Made by a program: the position numbers and the translations under genes. The notes below the pieces were generated by a model. It worked only from the letters and a program-made list of their open reading frames with translations, ran no database searches and was not told the origin of the DNA. Of a DNA stretch of 64,000 nucleotides, positions 1 through 6,976 are shown piece by piece. The stretch's first letter is position 1. Every line of letters begins with the position of its first letter. This stretch comes from Pseudomonas fluorescens NCIMB 11764 (GTDB lineage Bacteria; Pseudomonadota; Gammaproteobacteria; Pseudomonadales; Pseudomonadaceae): contig NZ_CP010945.1 of assembly GCF_000293885.2 (NCBI RefSeq), positions 5,290,001 to 5,354,000 on the forward strand, given 5' to 3'.

Positions 1-335
1 GGGGCAGTTACCACTCGGTGGACAACGGCATCCGCCACCAGGTCAAGCACATCACCGTCAAACCTGGCGCGCAACTGTCCCTGCAAATGCATCACCACCG
101 TGCCGAACACTGGATCGTGGTCTCCGGCACCGCCCAGGTAACGTGCAACGACAAGGTCTTCCTGCTCACTGAAAACCAGTCCACCTACCTCCCGATCGCA
201 TCGGTACATCGCCTGGCCAACCCCGGAAAAATCCCGTTGGAAGTAATCGAAGTGCAGACCGGCAGCTACCTGGGCGAGGACGATATCAAGCGTCTGGAAG
301 ATGTCTACGGCAGGAACCAGGAGGTCAAGAGTTGA
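1..335 (+). CDS. Type II phosphomannose isomerase / GDP-mannose pyrophosphorylase, C-terminal part only
   Basis: The frame is open from base 3 and stops at TGA 333-335; the rest of the gene lies left of the window. The visible 110 residues are the cupin-like isomerase domain that ends bifunctional AlgA/ManC/WbpW proteins, which interconvert fructose-6-P and mannose-6-P and make GDP-mannose for exopolysaccharide or LPS. The metal-binding stretch [10 protein letters not shown], the strand VSGTA and the ending LEDVYGR are typical. The GTG at base 18 is an internal valine codon, not a start. Which paralogue (alginate, Psl or LPS) this is cannot be told from this fragment. Confidence 0.85.
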   Translation, partial: GSYHSVDNGIRHQVKHITVKPGAQLSLQMHHHRAEHWIVVSGTAQVTCNDKVFLLTENQSTYLPIASVHRLANPGKIPLEVIEVQTGSYLGEDDIKRLEDVYGRNQEVKS

Positions 336-363
336 GACCGCTTAGCAACCACACCAAACATCT

Positions 364-447
364 CCACTAATGGAGCGTCCGGGCAACAAGGACATCCAGC
401 TCGACCTGTTCCTGGACTACGCGAGCAACCTCAAACGCTACCCGGAC
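364..447 (+). pseudogene. Remnant of an alpha/beta-hydrolase gene
   Basis: A short open stretch encodes about 28 residues ([15 protein letters not shown] and following) that resemble a segment near the cap or C-terminal part of haloalkane-dehalogenase-like alpha/beta hydrolases. An in-frame TAG at 343-345 closes it upstream. After the YPD codons the reading no longer looks like the family. No ribosome binding site precedes it. I read it as a deletion remnant. The family match is from memory and the piece is short, so it is tentative. Confidence 0.4.
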
Positions 448-598
448 GCGGATCATCGAAATGATTGGCGACGCGGTATAGAGGAATCGCAGGCGGGCGC
501 AAAAGTGCGCCCACCTCCCTCCCCCACAAAACCTCAAAATTTAATGAACCCCACTGCCCCCTGCCCACCTAACTGAAAGACCATCAGGAGGGCAACTT

Positions 599-817
599 AT
601 GCAAACCGAAACCATCTGGATCGTACTCGCCGCCGTTCTTGTGCTGGTCGAGCTTTGGGCAATCAACAAAGTGCGCAAAGCCGAAGGCAAATCGAGCAAC
701 AAACTCGTATGGATGGTGGTGATTGTGTTTGTACCGCTGTTCGGGCTGATCGCGTGGGCATTGGCCGGCCCGAAACACACCAATCCCAATCCGCATTCGC
801 CGCAGGCTAGACAATGA
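599..817 (+). CDS. Small PLDc_N-type membrane protein
   Basis: This 72-residue protein has an N-terminal hydrophobic helix (about residues 5-22), a short charged loop (NKVRKAEGKSSNK), a second helix (about 34-56) and a polar Asn/Pro tail. That two-helix layout with W/P in the second helix (VPLFGLIAWALAGPK) matches the PLDc_N (phospholipase D nuclease N-terminal) domain found alone in small bacterial membrane proteins. AGGAGGGC sits just ahead of the ATG. A strong hairpin terminator follows 35 bases after the stop, so it is probably a single-gene unit. Its function is unknown. Confidence 0.75.
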   Translation: MQTETIWIVLAAVLVLVELWAINKVRKAEGKSSNKLVWMVVIVFVPLFGLIAWALAGPKHTNPNPHSPQARQ

Positions 818-851
818 TGTCGGGGGATCCGCAATAGCGATGCCACAGTTT

Positions 852-890
852 GAAATGACAAAGCCCCAATGATTGGGGCTTTGTCATTTC
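852..890. terminator. Bidirectional hairpin terminator
   Basis: Two 18-base arms (852-869 and 873-890) pair perfectly around a 3-base loop. The stem has a GCCCC/GGGGC core and A-rich/T-rich ends, as expected of a rho-independent terminator that works in both directions. It lies 35 bases after the PLDc_N gene. Confidence 0.75.
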
Positions 891-944
891 TGGCCACTCA
901 ACTTCAAAACGGAAGTCCGAAAATCTCGTAGGAACTCACCCTTT

Positions 945-990
945 GTGGTGAGGGGATTTATCCCCGTTGGGCTGCGAAGCGGCCCCAAAC
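945..990. repeat. REP-like element
   Basis: The segment reads GTGGTGAGGGGATTTATCCCC followed by GTTGGGCTGCGAAGCGGCCCC. This is the long form of the Pseudomonas REP seen elsewhere in this window, with a GGGGAT/ATCCCC hairpin and a second GGGCTGC/GCGGCCC hairpin. No partner copy in inverted orientation was found next to it. Confidence 0.5.
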
Positions 991-1269
991 CCTGCCCCCC
1001 ATTTCCCACGACACTCCACACAGCCCGAATCACCGCGACAAGCCCTAAAAAGTGGCATTCAGCCTTGTCACAACAAACGCGAAAGCGTCCTACAGCCCGG
1101 TTGAGAGCGCCAAAATCGCAGCTTATAGTTTCCTTCCTCGCCGCCATTGTCGGTGACCGGGATTCGCAGCCCAAAAGAGGAGACACCAAAGACCGCCAGG
1201 CCCGCGTAGCCGACCTCCGTCGGTTAACCAGTAATGGCAATTTTGATTCATCTTTTCCGGACTACATCC

Positions 1270-1563
1270 ATGAACACTCAGCATCCGCCGCACCGCTTCA
1301 GCCCCATGTCCCAATTCGCCACCGACTACCCCGTCCTCCTCATCGACAGCGACGCCCCCATCTGCGAACTGCACAACTGCGTCAGCGAACGCCTCAACGC
1401 CGTCCTCAAATACCTCAACCTCATGGCCTGCACCAGCCTGCCGGACTACGCCGAAAACGACATCAACACCGTCACCAACATCGCTTTGATCCTGCTCCGG
1501 GATGTCGGTGATGTGTTTCGGGTGATTGAGCAGCGTGGGTTTGAGACGCCCAAAAATCAATGA
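1270..1563 (+). CDS. Hypothetical protein, 97 residues
   Basis: I chose ATG 1270 (MNTQHPPHRF) because an upstream in-frame ATG at 1234 has no ribosome binding site and would add a poorly conserved-looking tail. The product has no signal peptide or membrane span. Its centre (NCVSERLNAVLKYLNLMA) and C-terminal half (NTVTNIALILLRDVGDVFRVI) look like two amphipathic helices. It resembles the many short helical orphan proteins of fluorescent pseudomonads, but I do not recognise a named family. A terminator follows 11 bases after the stop. Confidence 0.55.
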   Translation: MNTQHPPHRFSPMSQFATDYPVLLIDSDAPICELHNCVSERLNAVLKYLNLMACTSLPDYAENDINTVTNIALILLRDVGDVFRVIEQRGFETPKNQ

Positions 1564-1573
1564 ACGAATTTCA

Positions 1574-1605
1574 CACAAAAACCCGCGTTAATGCGGGTTT
1601 TTGTG
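1574..1605 (+). terminator. Rho-independent terminator
   Basis: Arms CACAAAAACCCGC (1574-1586) and GCGGGTTTTTGTG (1593-1605) pair perfectly around a 6-base loop. The right arm supplies the T-run. It ends the 1270-1563 gene. It also overlaps the first codons of the truncated toxin frame that follows. Confidence 0.8.
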
Positions 1606-1740
1606 GGTCCTGGCTACAGAATCTACTTTGTGCGCACCGGGATGACCGACTACACGATGCTTACTGGAAGCGATAAAACGGATCAGGCGCGAGGCATCAA
1701 ACGAGCTAAACAGATACTCGATGCCATGAAAGGTAAATGA
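1591..1740 (+). pseudogene. 5'-truncated RelE/HigB-like toxin
   Basis: A 49-codon frame starts at an ATG inside the right arm of the preceding terminator and ends at TGA 1738-1740. From the codons for GPGYRIYF onward it matches the C-terminal 40 or so residues of HI1419-type addiction-module toxins (RelE/ParE superfamily), including the GSDK...DIxRAK-like end (GSDKTDQARGIKRAKQ). The N-terminal 55-60 residues with the catalytic region are missing. The junction lies exactly at the terminator, which suggests a deletion that fused terminator and toxin tail. The antitoxin start follows within 2 bases. The remaining peptide is unlikely to be a working mRNA interferase. Confidence 0.7.
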
Positions 1741-1741
1741 C

Positions 1742-2197
1742 ATGAGCGAAACGACATTCAATCCCGAGGATATGCCCATCCTCAATCTCGACACTTCTGG
1801 CACAAGTCGTCACGAAGCTTCCCGCTTCCTCGACAGCCCGGAAGTAATGGCTGCTTACATTGCTGAAAGCATGAAGGCGGGTGACACGGCGCTGGTTCAT
1901 GCGCTGAGTGAAGTTGCAAAAGCTATTGGCGTAAACAAAGTCGCCCAGGAAGCAGGGGTCAACCGCGAAAGCCTTTATAAGGTGCTTAAAGGCGGAACGA
2001 AAATGCGCTTTGAGACAATCAGGAAGCTGATGACAGCGATTGGTCTGGAACTCACCGTACGCCCGGTAGCGGCGCCAGCCGCAGCCCCCAGCAAGCCCAG
2101 ACCTGTACCCGGAAAATCCGCTGCTCGGCCTGCTGCCGGTAAACCGAAGTCCAACGTTGCGGCAGCCAAAGATGTGAGCAAGCCTGTTCCAGCCTAA
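1742..2197 (+). CDS. HigA-like addiction-module antitoxin (HI1420 type) with Ala/Pro/Lys tail
   Basis: Residues 30-105 carry the antidote signature: SPEVMAAYIAES, then DTALVHALSEVAKAIG, then a helix-turn-helix (VAQEAGVNRESLYKVLKGG) and a dimer-like end (RKLMTAIGLELTVRP). Such proteins repress their own operon and neutralise the partner RelE-type toxin. The family is normally about 100 residues. This one is 151 because of a 45-residue tail rich in Ala, Pro, Ser and Lys that looks unstructured and may bind DNA. The ATG comes 1 base after the toxin stop, so the pair was translationally coupled. With the toxin truncated, this is now an orphan antitoxin, possibly kept as a regulator. Confidence 0.8.
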   Translation: MSETTFNPEDMPILNLDTSGTSRHEASRFLDSPEVMAAYIAESMKAGDTALVHALSEVAKAIGVNKVAQEAGVNRESLYKVLKGGTKMRFETIRKLMTAIGLELTVRPVAAPAAAPSKPRPVPGKSAARPAAGKPKSNVAAAKDVSKPVPA

Positions 2198-2213
2198 ACC
2201 GGCTGGTTATGGC

Positions 2214-2660
2214 TCAATTCGACAGTGCGACTTTCTTCAGCAGCTCATAAAGCCCATCAGGAACCAGCGCCCCGTCCTCAGTAAAACTTGCCCACGGGAG
2301 CCACTTCGCGACGAAAACTGCGCCATCGCTTTCTTGAGCGTCCAAGTGCGGCAACGCATAGACGCTGGCATCCACGAACTTCGCATCGTAGACCTGCACG
2401 ATTTCGTGTCCCGGTATGCCGTTATACGTAAAGAGGCTTTCAAGAGTACCAAGCAAGTGAACATCGGTGATGGGCAAACCGAGTTCTTCCTGTACTTCTC
2501 GCACAATGGCTTGTGCACTGGTTTCACCGAATTCGATTCCGCCACCGATCGGACGGAAAAATGGCTTTTCAGTGATGGGGTCGCGACTTTCGTTGACGAG
2601 TATCTTGCCATCGTGGTGGAAGACGCAAAGTGCGAGGGCGCGGATGCGTGGCGTGGTCAC
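2214..2660 (-). CDS. NUDIX hydrolase
   Basis: This 148-residue protein hydrolyses a nucleoside diphosphate linked to some moiety X. The Nudix box lies at residues 40-62: G40, then E46, then REVQEELGL, exactly the G-x5-E-x7-REUxEExGU pattern with the metal-binding glutamates. The start is a GTG without a clear Shine-Dalgarno sequence, so a slightly different start is possible. It converges on the antitoxin gene with 16 bases between. The substrate cannot be told from the sequence. Confidence 0.85.
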   Translation of the reverse strand: MTTPRIRALALCVFHHDGKILVNESRDPITEKPFFRPIGGGIEFGETSAQAIVREVQEELGLPITDVHLLGTLESLFTYNGIPGHEIVQVYDAKFVDASVYALPHLDAQESDGAVFVAKWLPWASFTEDGALVPDGLYELLKKVALSN

Positions 2661-2709
2661 GAGGTTAAGTCCTTTTATCTGGCAGAGTGTGTAACGGTCA
2701 CGATGCTAA

Positions 2710-3150
2710 TCAATGTCTGCGACCGGGTTTCCAGACATAGTGGCTAAAAACAAAGACCGCCATTGCGAAGACAACAAACAGCATACTTACCGCAAGCCAC
2801 CGCGGCAGCTCACTCAAAAACCCGATTTTATCAATGAACGGAACACTGAGAACGGTCCCAATCGAAGCCCCGACGATAACCCCTACCCTCGCCCCCCACA
2901 CACTCGTGTACCGCTCCTCTTCGCCGAACTCAATCCGTTTCAACCTCGGCGCAAGGTAATACACGCCGAAAATGCAAAAGACCACGAAAGAGGCAAGTCC
3001 CACCGTCTTGAGATACGCGTCACCCACACCAAAAATTTGCTTCAGCCCCGCCACCAATATCACAGAGTAAAAACCTGAACTGGCAAAGACCATCGGCCAT
3101 GCCCGGAGGTAGTAGCGCAACGTTCGAGCATCCATACGCACACGATCCAT
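2710..3150 (-). CDS. Unrecognised inner-membrane protein
   Basis: From ATG 3150 the product has 146 residues with four likely membrane helices: VFASSGFYSVILVAGL, a second around VGLASFVVFCIFGVYYLA, a third around VGVIVGASIGTVLSVPF, and LAVSMLFVVFAMAVFVF near the end. A charged loop (APRLKRIEFGEEERYTS) separates helices two and three. A TTG at 3168 and an ATG at 3135 are alternative starts. None has a good ribosome binding site. I do not recognise a family. It lies just downstream of puuR on the same strand but has no visible link to putrescine. Confidence 0.55.
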   Translation of the reverse strand: MDRVRMDARTLRYYLRAWPMVFASSGFYSVILVAGLKQIFGVGDAYLKTVGLASFVVFCIFGVYYLAPRLKRIEFGEEERYTSVWGARVGVIVGASIGTVLSVPFIDKIGFLSELPRWLAVSMLFVVFAMAVFVFSHYVWKPGRRH

Positions 3151-3180
3151 TAGGGGTACAGCAATCAAGCCCTGGTAAAA

Positions 3181-3729
3181 TCAGAAGTTAGCCGGTGTAT
3201 TCACGCTAATGATTTCCGCTTCATCCGCCCCAATATTGCGAAACTTGTGCGGCAACGTCGTCGGAAAGTAGTAGCCGTCACCCGCGTTGAGCACACTGAC
3301 CTGCCCATCAACTGTCAGCTCGACAGTGCCCCGCGTAACCAACCCACACTCCTCCCCTTCCGAGTGCACAATCGGCTCTTCCCCCGAACTCGCCCCCGGC
3401 GCGTACTGCTCCCGCAAAAGCCGCATCTGCCGACTCGGCACCGAAGCGCCAATCAGCAACAACCGCAGCCCATGACGCCCAAGATCCGGTTGTTCATTGG
3501 CGCGGAACACGTATTGGTGCTCACGCGGCGGCTGATCGAAGGTAAAGAAATCCGCCAAAGACATCGGTATGCCTTCGAGCAGTTTTTTCAGGGAGCTGAC
3601 GGAGGGACTGACGCGATTCTGTTCGATCAGGGAGATGGTGGCATTGGTGACGCCGCTACGCCGGGCCAGCTCGCGCTGGGAGAGTTTGTAGCTTTCGCGT
3701 ACTAATTTGAGTCGTGAGCCCGTGTCCAT
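3181..3729 (-). CDS. puuR: XRE-cupin regulator, PuuR/PauR type
   Basis: Residues 5-60 form an XRE helix-turn-helix (LSQRELARRSGVTNATISLIEQ). Residues 105-178 form a cupin domain (HSEGEECGLVTRG, then PTTLPHKFRN) that would sense the inducer. PuuR of E. coli and PauR of P. aeruginosa, both 182-185 residues like this one, repress gamma-glutamylpolyamine genes and are released by polyamines. The gene is the last of the minus-strand run after puuA, puuC and puuB, though 246 bases with a REP separate it from puuB. I infer that it controls the puu and spu operons here. The second XRE-cupin at 62.7 kb is a separate paralogue. Confidence 0.8.
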   Translation of the reverse strand: MDTGSRLKLVRESYKLSQRELARRSGVTNATISLIEQNRVSPSVSSLKKLLEGIPMSLADFFTFDQPPREHQYVFRANEQPDLGRHGLRLLLIGASVPSRQMRLLREQYAPGASSGEEPIVHSEGEECGLVTRGTVELTVDGQVSVLNAGDGYYFPTTLPHKFRNIGADEAEIISVNTPANF

Positions 3730-3927
3730 GACAGCCTTATGCGAGGAAAACTTAAGGGTTATGGGGGTGGATGGCGGGCGACTTTTGGCCGCGAAAGTAC
3801 CGCTTCCCTGTCCCAGGATTGTGAAAGGCGGGTATTAAATCACGTTTGGTGGTGTTGCTCAGCAGGTTCGATGAATGGCCGAATAAAAAGCCAAAAGCGC
3901 GGGCCGCTCCGCCCCCGGCGTGAGCAA

Positions 3928-3970
3928 GCTCCCTCGCCACAGGGACATTTAGATCGTGTGGCGAGGGAGC
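3928..3970. repeat. REP palindrome
   Basis: Inverted arms GCTCCCTCGCCACA (3928-3941) and TGTGGCGAGGGAGC (3957-3970) lie within 10 bases of the puuB stop. The spacer is 15 bases. This could act as an mRNA 3'-end stabiliser for the puuACB transcript. Confidence 0.7.
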
Positions 3971-3975
3971 CAGGC

Positions 3976-5262
3976 TTAGATGCCGAACCGATCGCGCAGC
4001 GCGTAATAGGCGGCACCCATGGCGGTGAGTGGGGCCTGAAAGGTGCGGCCACCGATCATGGGCATATGCGGCAAGGATGCGAAAGCGTCGAAGCGTTCGG
4101 CGTCGCCGCGGATCATTTCCGAGATCAGTTTGCCGGCCAGGTGCGAGCAGGTGACGCCGTGGCCGCTGTAGCCTTGCATGTAGTAGGCGTTTTTTTCTAT
4201 GCGGCCGAATTGCGGCATGCGCGACATGGTCAGCAGGAAGTTGCCGGTCCAGCGGTAATCGATCTTCACGTCCTTCAGTTGCGGGAAGGTCTTGAGGATT
4301 TTCGGTTTGATCAGTTGCTCGATGTCGTCCGGTTCACGGGCGCCGTAGACCACTCCGCCGCCGTACAGCAGGCGGTTGTCGGCGGTGAGGCGGTAGTAGT
4401 CGAGCAGGTAATTGCAGTCTTCAACGCAGTAGTTGTTTTTGATCAGGCTGCGCGCAACCTTTTCCGACAACGGTTCGGTGACGACAATTTGCGAGCCGCA
4501 CGGCATGCTTTTGCTGGTCACACGATTGTCGAGACCCTGCGGCAGGTAGGCGTTACCGGCGATCAACAGGTATTTGGCACGGACCAGGCCTTTGGCGGTG
4601 CGCACGGTGATCGGTTCGCCGTAGGTGATTTCCACCGCCGCCGATTGTTCGTAGATTTTGCCGCCCAGGCCGATGATGGCCGAGGCTTCGCCGAGGGCCA
4701 GGTTCAGCGGGTGGATGTGGCCACCCTGCATGTCGAGCAGGCCGCCGACGTAGTTGTCGCAACCGACTTCGCGCTTGATGTCAGCCGCGTCGAGCATTTT
4801 CAGGTTCTTGTTGCCGTAGCGTTCCCAGCTGCTTTTCTGCTCGGCCAGGCCTTTGAGCTGCTTTTTGTTCAGCGCGGCGAAGATGCCACCCGGCTTGTAG
4901 TCGCACTGGATGTCGTAGTGCTGTATGCGCTGACGGATGATGTCGGCGCCTTCGAAGATCATGCTGCCGAGGACTTCGGCGGTCTTGTCGCCGTAGCGTT
5001 CTTCGATGACATCGACATCGCGGCTGTAGGAATTGACCAGTTGGCCGCCGTTGCGACCGCTGGCGCCGAACCCGACTTTGGCGGCTTCGAGCACGGTCAC
5101 GCTGTAGCCGGCTTCGGCAAGGAACAGCGCCGAGGACAAACCGGTGTAGCCGGCGCCGATGATGCAGACGTCGCAGTCCACCGCTTGCTCCAGCACCGGG
5201 AAGTCGCCGGTGAAGTTGCGGGTGGCGGCGTAGTAGCTGTTTACATGTGTTGTTTGTTTCAT
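3976..5262 (-). CDS. puuB: Gamma-glutamylputrescine oxidoreductase
   Basis: This 428-residue FAD enzyme of the DAO family oxidises gamma-glutamylputrescine to the aldehyde, with ammonia and peroxide as products. The Rossmann dinucleotide motif GAGYTG is at residues 36-41 inside CIIGAGYTGLSSAL. An SGRNGGQLV segment follows near residue 68, and the typical YMQGYSGHGVTCSHLAG is near the end. The ATG at 5262 is preceded by GGAGAAACCT. puuC starts its transcript 53 bases upstream and puuA comes before that, so the three consecutive steps of the pathway lie in order A-C-B. The flavin family includes other glutamylpolyamine oxidases (PauB). The operon context favours putrescine. Confidence 0.9.
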   Translation of the reverse strand: MKQTTHVNSYYAATRNFTGDFPVLEQAVDCDVCIIGAGYTGLSSALFLAEAGYSVTVLEAAKVGFGASGRNGGQLVNSYSRDVDVIEERYGDKTAEVLGSMIFEGADIIRQRIQHYDIQCDYKPGGIFAALNKKQLKGLAEQKSSWERYGNKNLKMLDAADIKREVGCDNYVGGLLDMQGGHIHPLNLALGEASAIIGLGGKIYEQSAAVEITYGEPITVRTAKGLVRAKYLLIAGNAYLPQGLDNRVTSKSMPCGSQIVVTEPLSEKVARSLIKNNYCVEDCNYLLDYYRLTADNRLLYGGGVVYGAREPDDIEQLIKPKILKTFPQLKDVKIDYRWTGNFLLTMSRMPQFGRIEKNAYYMQGYSGHGVTCSHLAGKLISEMIRGDAERFDAFASLPHMPMIGGRTFQAPLTAMGAAYYALRDRFGI

Positions 5263-5314
5263 AGGTTTCTCCGATGGCCACTGGCATGTGCCGGCGACCG
5301 CCGTTGTAGAAGTG

Positions 5315-6805
5315 TTAAAGCTTGATCCAGGTCGCTTTGAGTTCGGTGTATTTGTCGAACGCGTGCAGCGATTTGTCCCGACCGTTACCCGACTGCTTGT
5401 ACCCGCCGAACGGCGCGGTCATGTCGCCGCCGTCGTACTGGTTGACCCAGACGCTGCCGGCGCGCAAGCCGCGGGCGAAGGTGTGGGCCTTGCTCAAGTT
5501 GCTGGTCCAGACGCCTGCAGCCAGGCCGAAGATGCTGTCGTTGGCGATGGTCAAGGCTTCTTCCTCGGTGTCGAAGGTGATCAGCGACAGCACCGGGCCG
5601 AAGATTTCTTCACGGGCGATGGTCATGGCGTTGGTCACGCCGTCGAAAATCGCCGGTTCCACGTACAGGCCACCGGTGGCCTCAAGGGTGCGGCTGCCCC
5701 CCGCGATCAGTTGCGCGCCCTGGTCTTTGCCGACCTGGATATAGCGCAGCACGTTGTCCAGTTGACGCTGATCGACGACCGCGCCGACGGTGGTTTGCGG
5801 ATCGAGAGCATGCCCCGGTTTCCAGGCGTGCAGCGCTTCCACCAGTAGCGGAATGAACTGCTCGCGAATCGAACGCTCGACCAGCAACCGCGAACCGGCG
5901 GTGCAGACTTCGCCCTGGTTGAAGGCGATCCCGCTGGCCGCTGCTTGTGCTGCCGCGCGCAGGTCCGGCGCGTCGGCGAACACCACGTTCGGGCTCTTCC
6001 CCCCGGCTTCGAGCCAGACGCGTTTCATGTTGCTTTGGCCGGCGTAGATCAGCAGTTGCTTGGCAATCGCGGTCGAGCCGGTGAAGGCCAGTACGTCGAC
6101 GTCCATGTGCAACGCCAGCGCCTTGCCGACGGTGTGGCCGTAGCCCGGCAAGACGTTGAACACCCCTTTCGGAATGCCGGCGTCCAGCGCCAGCTGAGCG
6201 ATGCGGATCGCGGTCAGTGGCGACTTTTCCGAAGGCTTCAAGATAAACGAGTTGCCCGCCGCCAGGGCCGGGGCGAACTTCCAGCTGGCCATGATCAACG
6301 GGAAGTTCCACGGCACGATGGCGGCGACCACACCGGCGGGTTCGCGGGTGATGAGGCCGAGTTGATCGTGCGGCGTGGCGGCGACTTCGTCGTAGATCTT
6401 GTCAATGGCTTCGGCGCTCCAGCGGATCGCGTTGGCGGTCGCCGGGATGTCGATGTTCATCGAATCGTTGATCGGCTTGCCCATGTCGAGGGTTTCGAGC
6501 AGGGCGAGTTCTTCCTGGTTGGCCAGGATCAAATCCGCGAAGCGAATCAAAATGCGCTTTCGCTCTGCGGGCGCCAAACGCGCCCAGATGCCGGATTCGA
6601 AGGTGCGGCGCGCGACGGCCACGGCTTCGTTGGCGTCGGCTTCGTCGGTGCTGGCAACGTTGGCCAGGAAACGGCCGTCGACCGGGCTGATGCATTCGAA
6701 GGTGTCACCGCTGAGGGCGGCGCGGTATTGGCCATCGATGAAGGCGCGGCTTTCGATGGTCAGGGACTGGAAGCGTTGTTCCCAGTCGCTGCGAGTGTTT
6801 GTCAT
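5315..6805 (-). CDS. puuC: Gamma-glutamyl-gamma-aminobutyraldehyde dehydrogenase
   Basis: This 496-residue NAD(P)-dependent aldehyde dehydrogenase oxidises gamma-glutamyl-aminobutyraldehyde to gamma-glutamyl-GABA. Catalytic features are Asn167 (PWNFP), Glu266 (LEAGGK) and Cys301 (GEVCTAGSR). I start at ATG 6805, giving the family's usual length. The frame stays open a further 51 codons upstream, but those codons read through the adjacent REP pair (MARELAPAG...) and are not real protein. puuA lies 171 bases upstream across that REP, and puuB follows closely. It also resembles KauB-type broad amino-aldehyde dehydrogenases. Confidence 0.88.
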   Translation of the reverse strand: MTNTRSDWEQRFQSLTIESRAFIDGQYRAALSGDTFECISPVDGRFLANVASTDEADANEAVAVARRTFESGIWARLAPAERKRILIRFADLILANQEELALLETLDMGKPINDSMNIDIPATANAIRWSAEAIDKIYDEVAATPHDQLGLITREPAGVVAAIVPWNFPLIMASWKFAPALAAGNSFILKPSEKSPLTAIRIAQLALDAGIPKGVFNVLPGYGHTVGKALALHMDVDVLAFTGSTAIAKQLLIYAGQSNMKRVWLEAGGKSPNVVFADAPDLRAAAQAAASGIAFNQGEVCTAGSRLLVERSIREQFIPLLVEALHAWKPGHALDPQTTVGAVVDQRQLDNVLRYIQVGKDQGAQLIAGGSRTLEATGGLYVEPAIFDGVTNAMTIAREEIFGPVLSLITFDTEEEALTIANDSIFGLAAGVWTSNLSKAHTFARGLRAGSVWVNQYDGGDMTAPFGGYKQSGNGRDKSLHAFDKYTELKATWIKL

Positions 6806-6867
6806 TGTTGTGACTCGACGCAGAGGAATAGGGGGTCGTGTTAACCGATGGGATGAGCGATGAGTAC

Positions 6868-6961
6868 CCTGTGGCGAGGGAGCTTGCTCCCGCTGGGTTG
6901 CGAAGCGACCCCAAAAGGGAGTCCTTCGGCCTCCAGCGGGAGCAAGCTCCCTCGCCACAGG
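6868..6961. repeat. Inverted pair of REP elements with 29-base perfect arms
   Basis: Arms 6868-6896 and 6933-6961 are exact reverse complements (core TGTGGCGAGGGAGCTTGCTC). They enclose a 36-base centre with GGTTGCGAAGCGACCCC. This BIME-like unit sits between puuA and puuC inside the operon, where it could set differential mRNA stability. Confidence 0.85.
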
Positions 6962-6976
6962 TTGAATGTCAGCCCA

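Noticed and set aside
945-1000. Repeated TGTGGCGAGGGAGC-type units in the window as a possible CRISPR array
   Set aside because: The copies are scattered singly or in opposed pairs at gene ends, not in evenly spaced direct arrays, and there are no cas genes.
1000-1260. Possible gene in the gap before the 97-residue hypothetical protein
   Set aside because: Several frames are open on both strands, but none has a ribosome binding site or recognisable domain. AAAGAGGAGACACC near 1175-1190 looks like a ribosome binding site without a following start codon.
3739-5325. A 528-codon plus-strand frame opposite puuB
   Set aside because: puuB carries clear FAD motifs on the other strand; this frame reads Val/Ala/Gly-rich sequence without domains.
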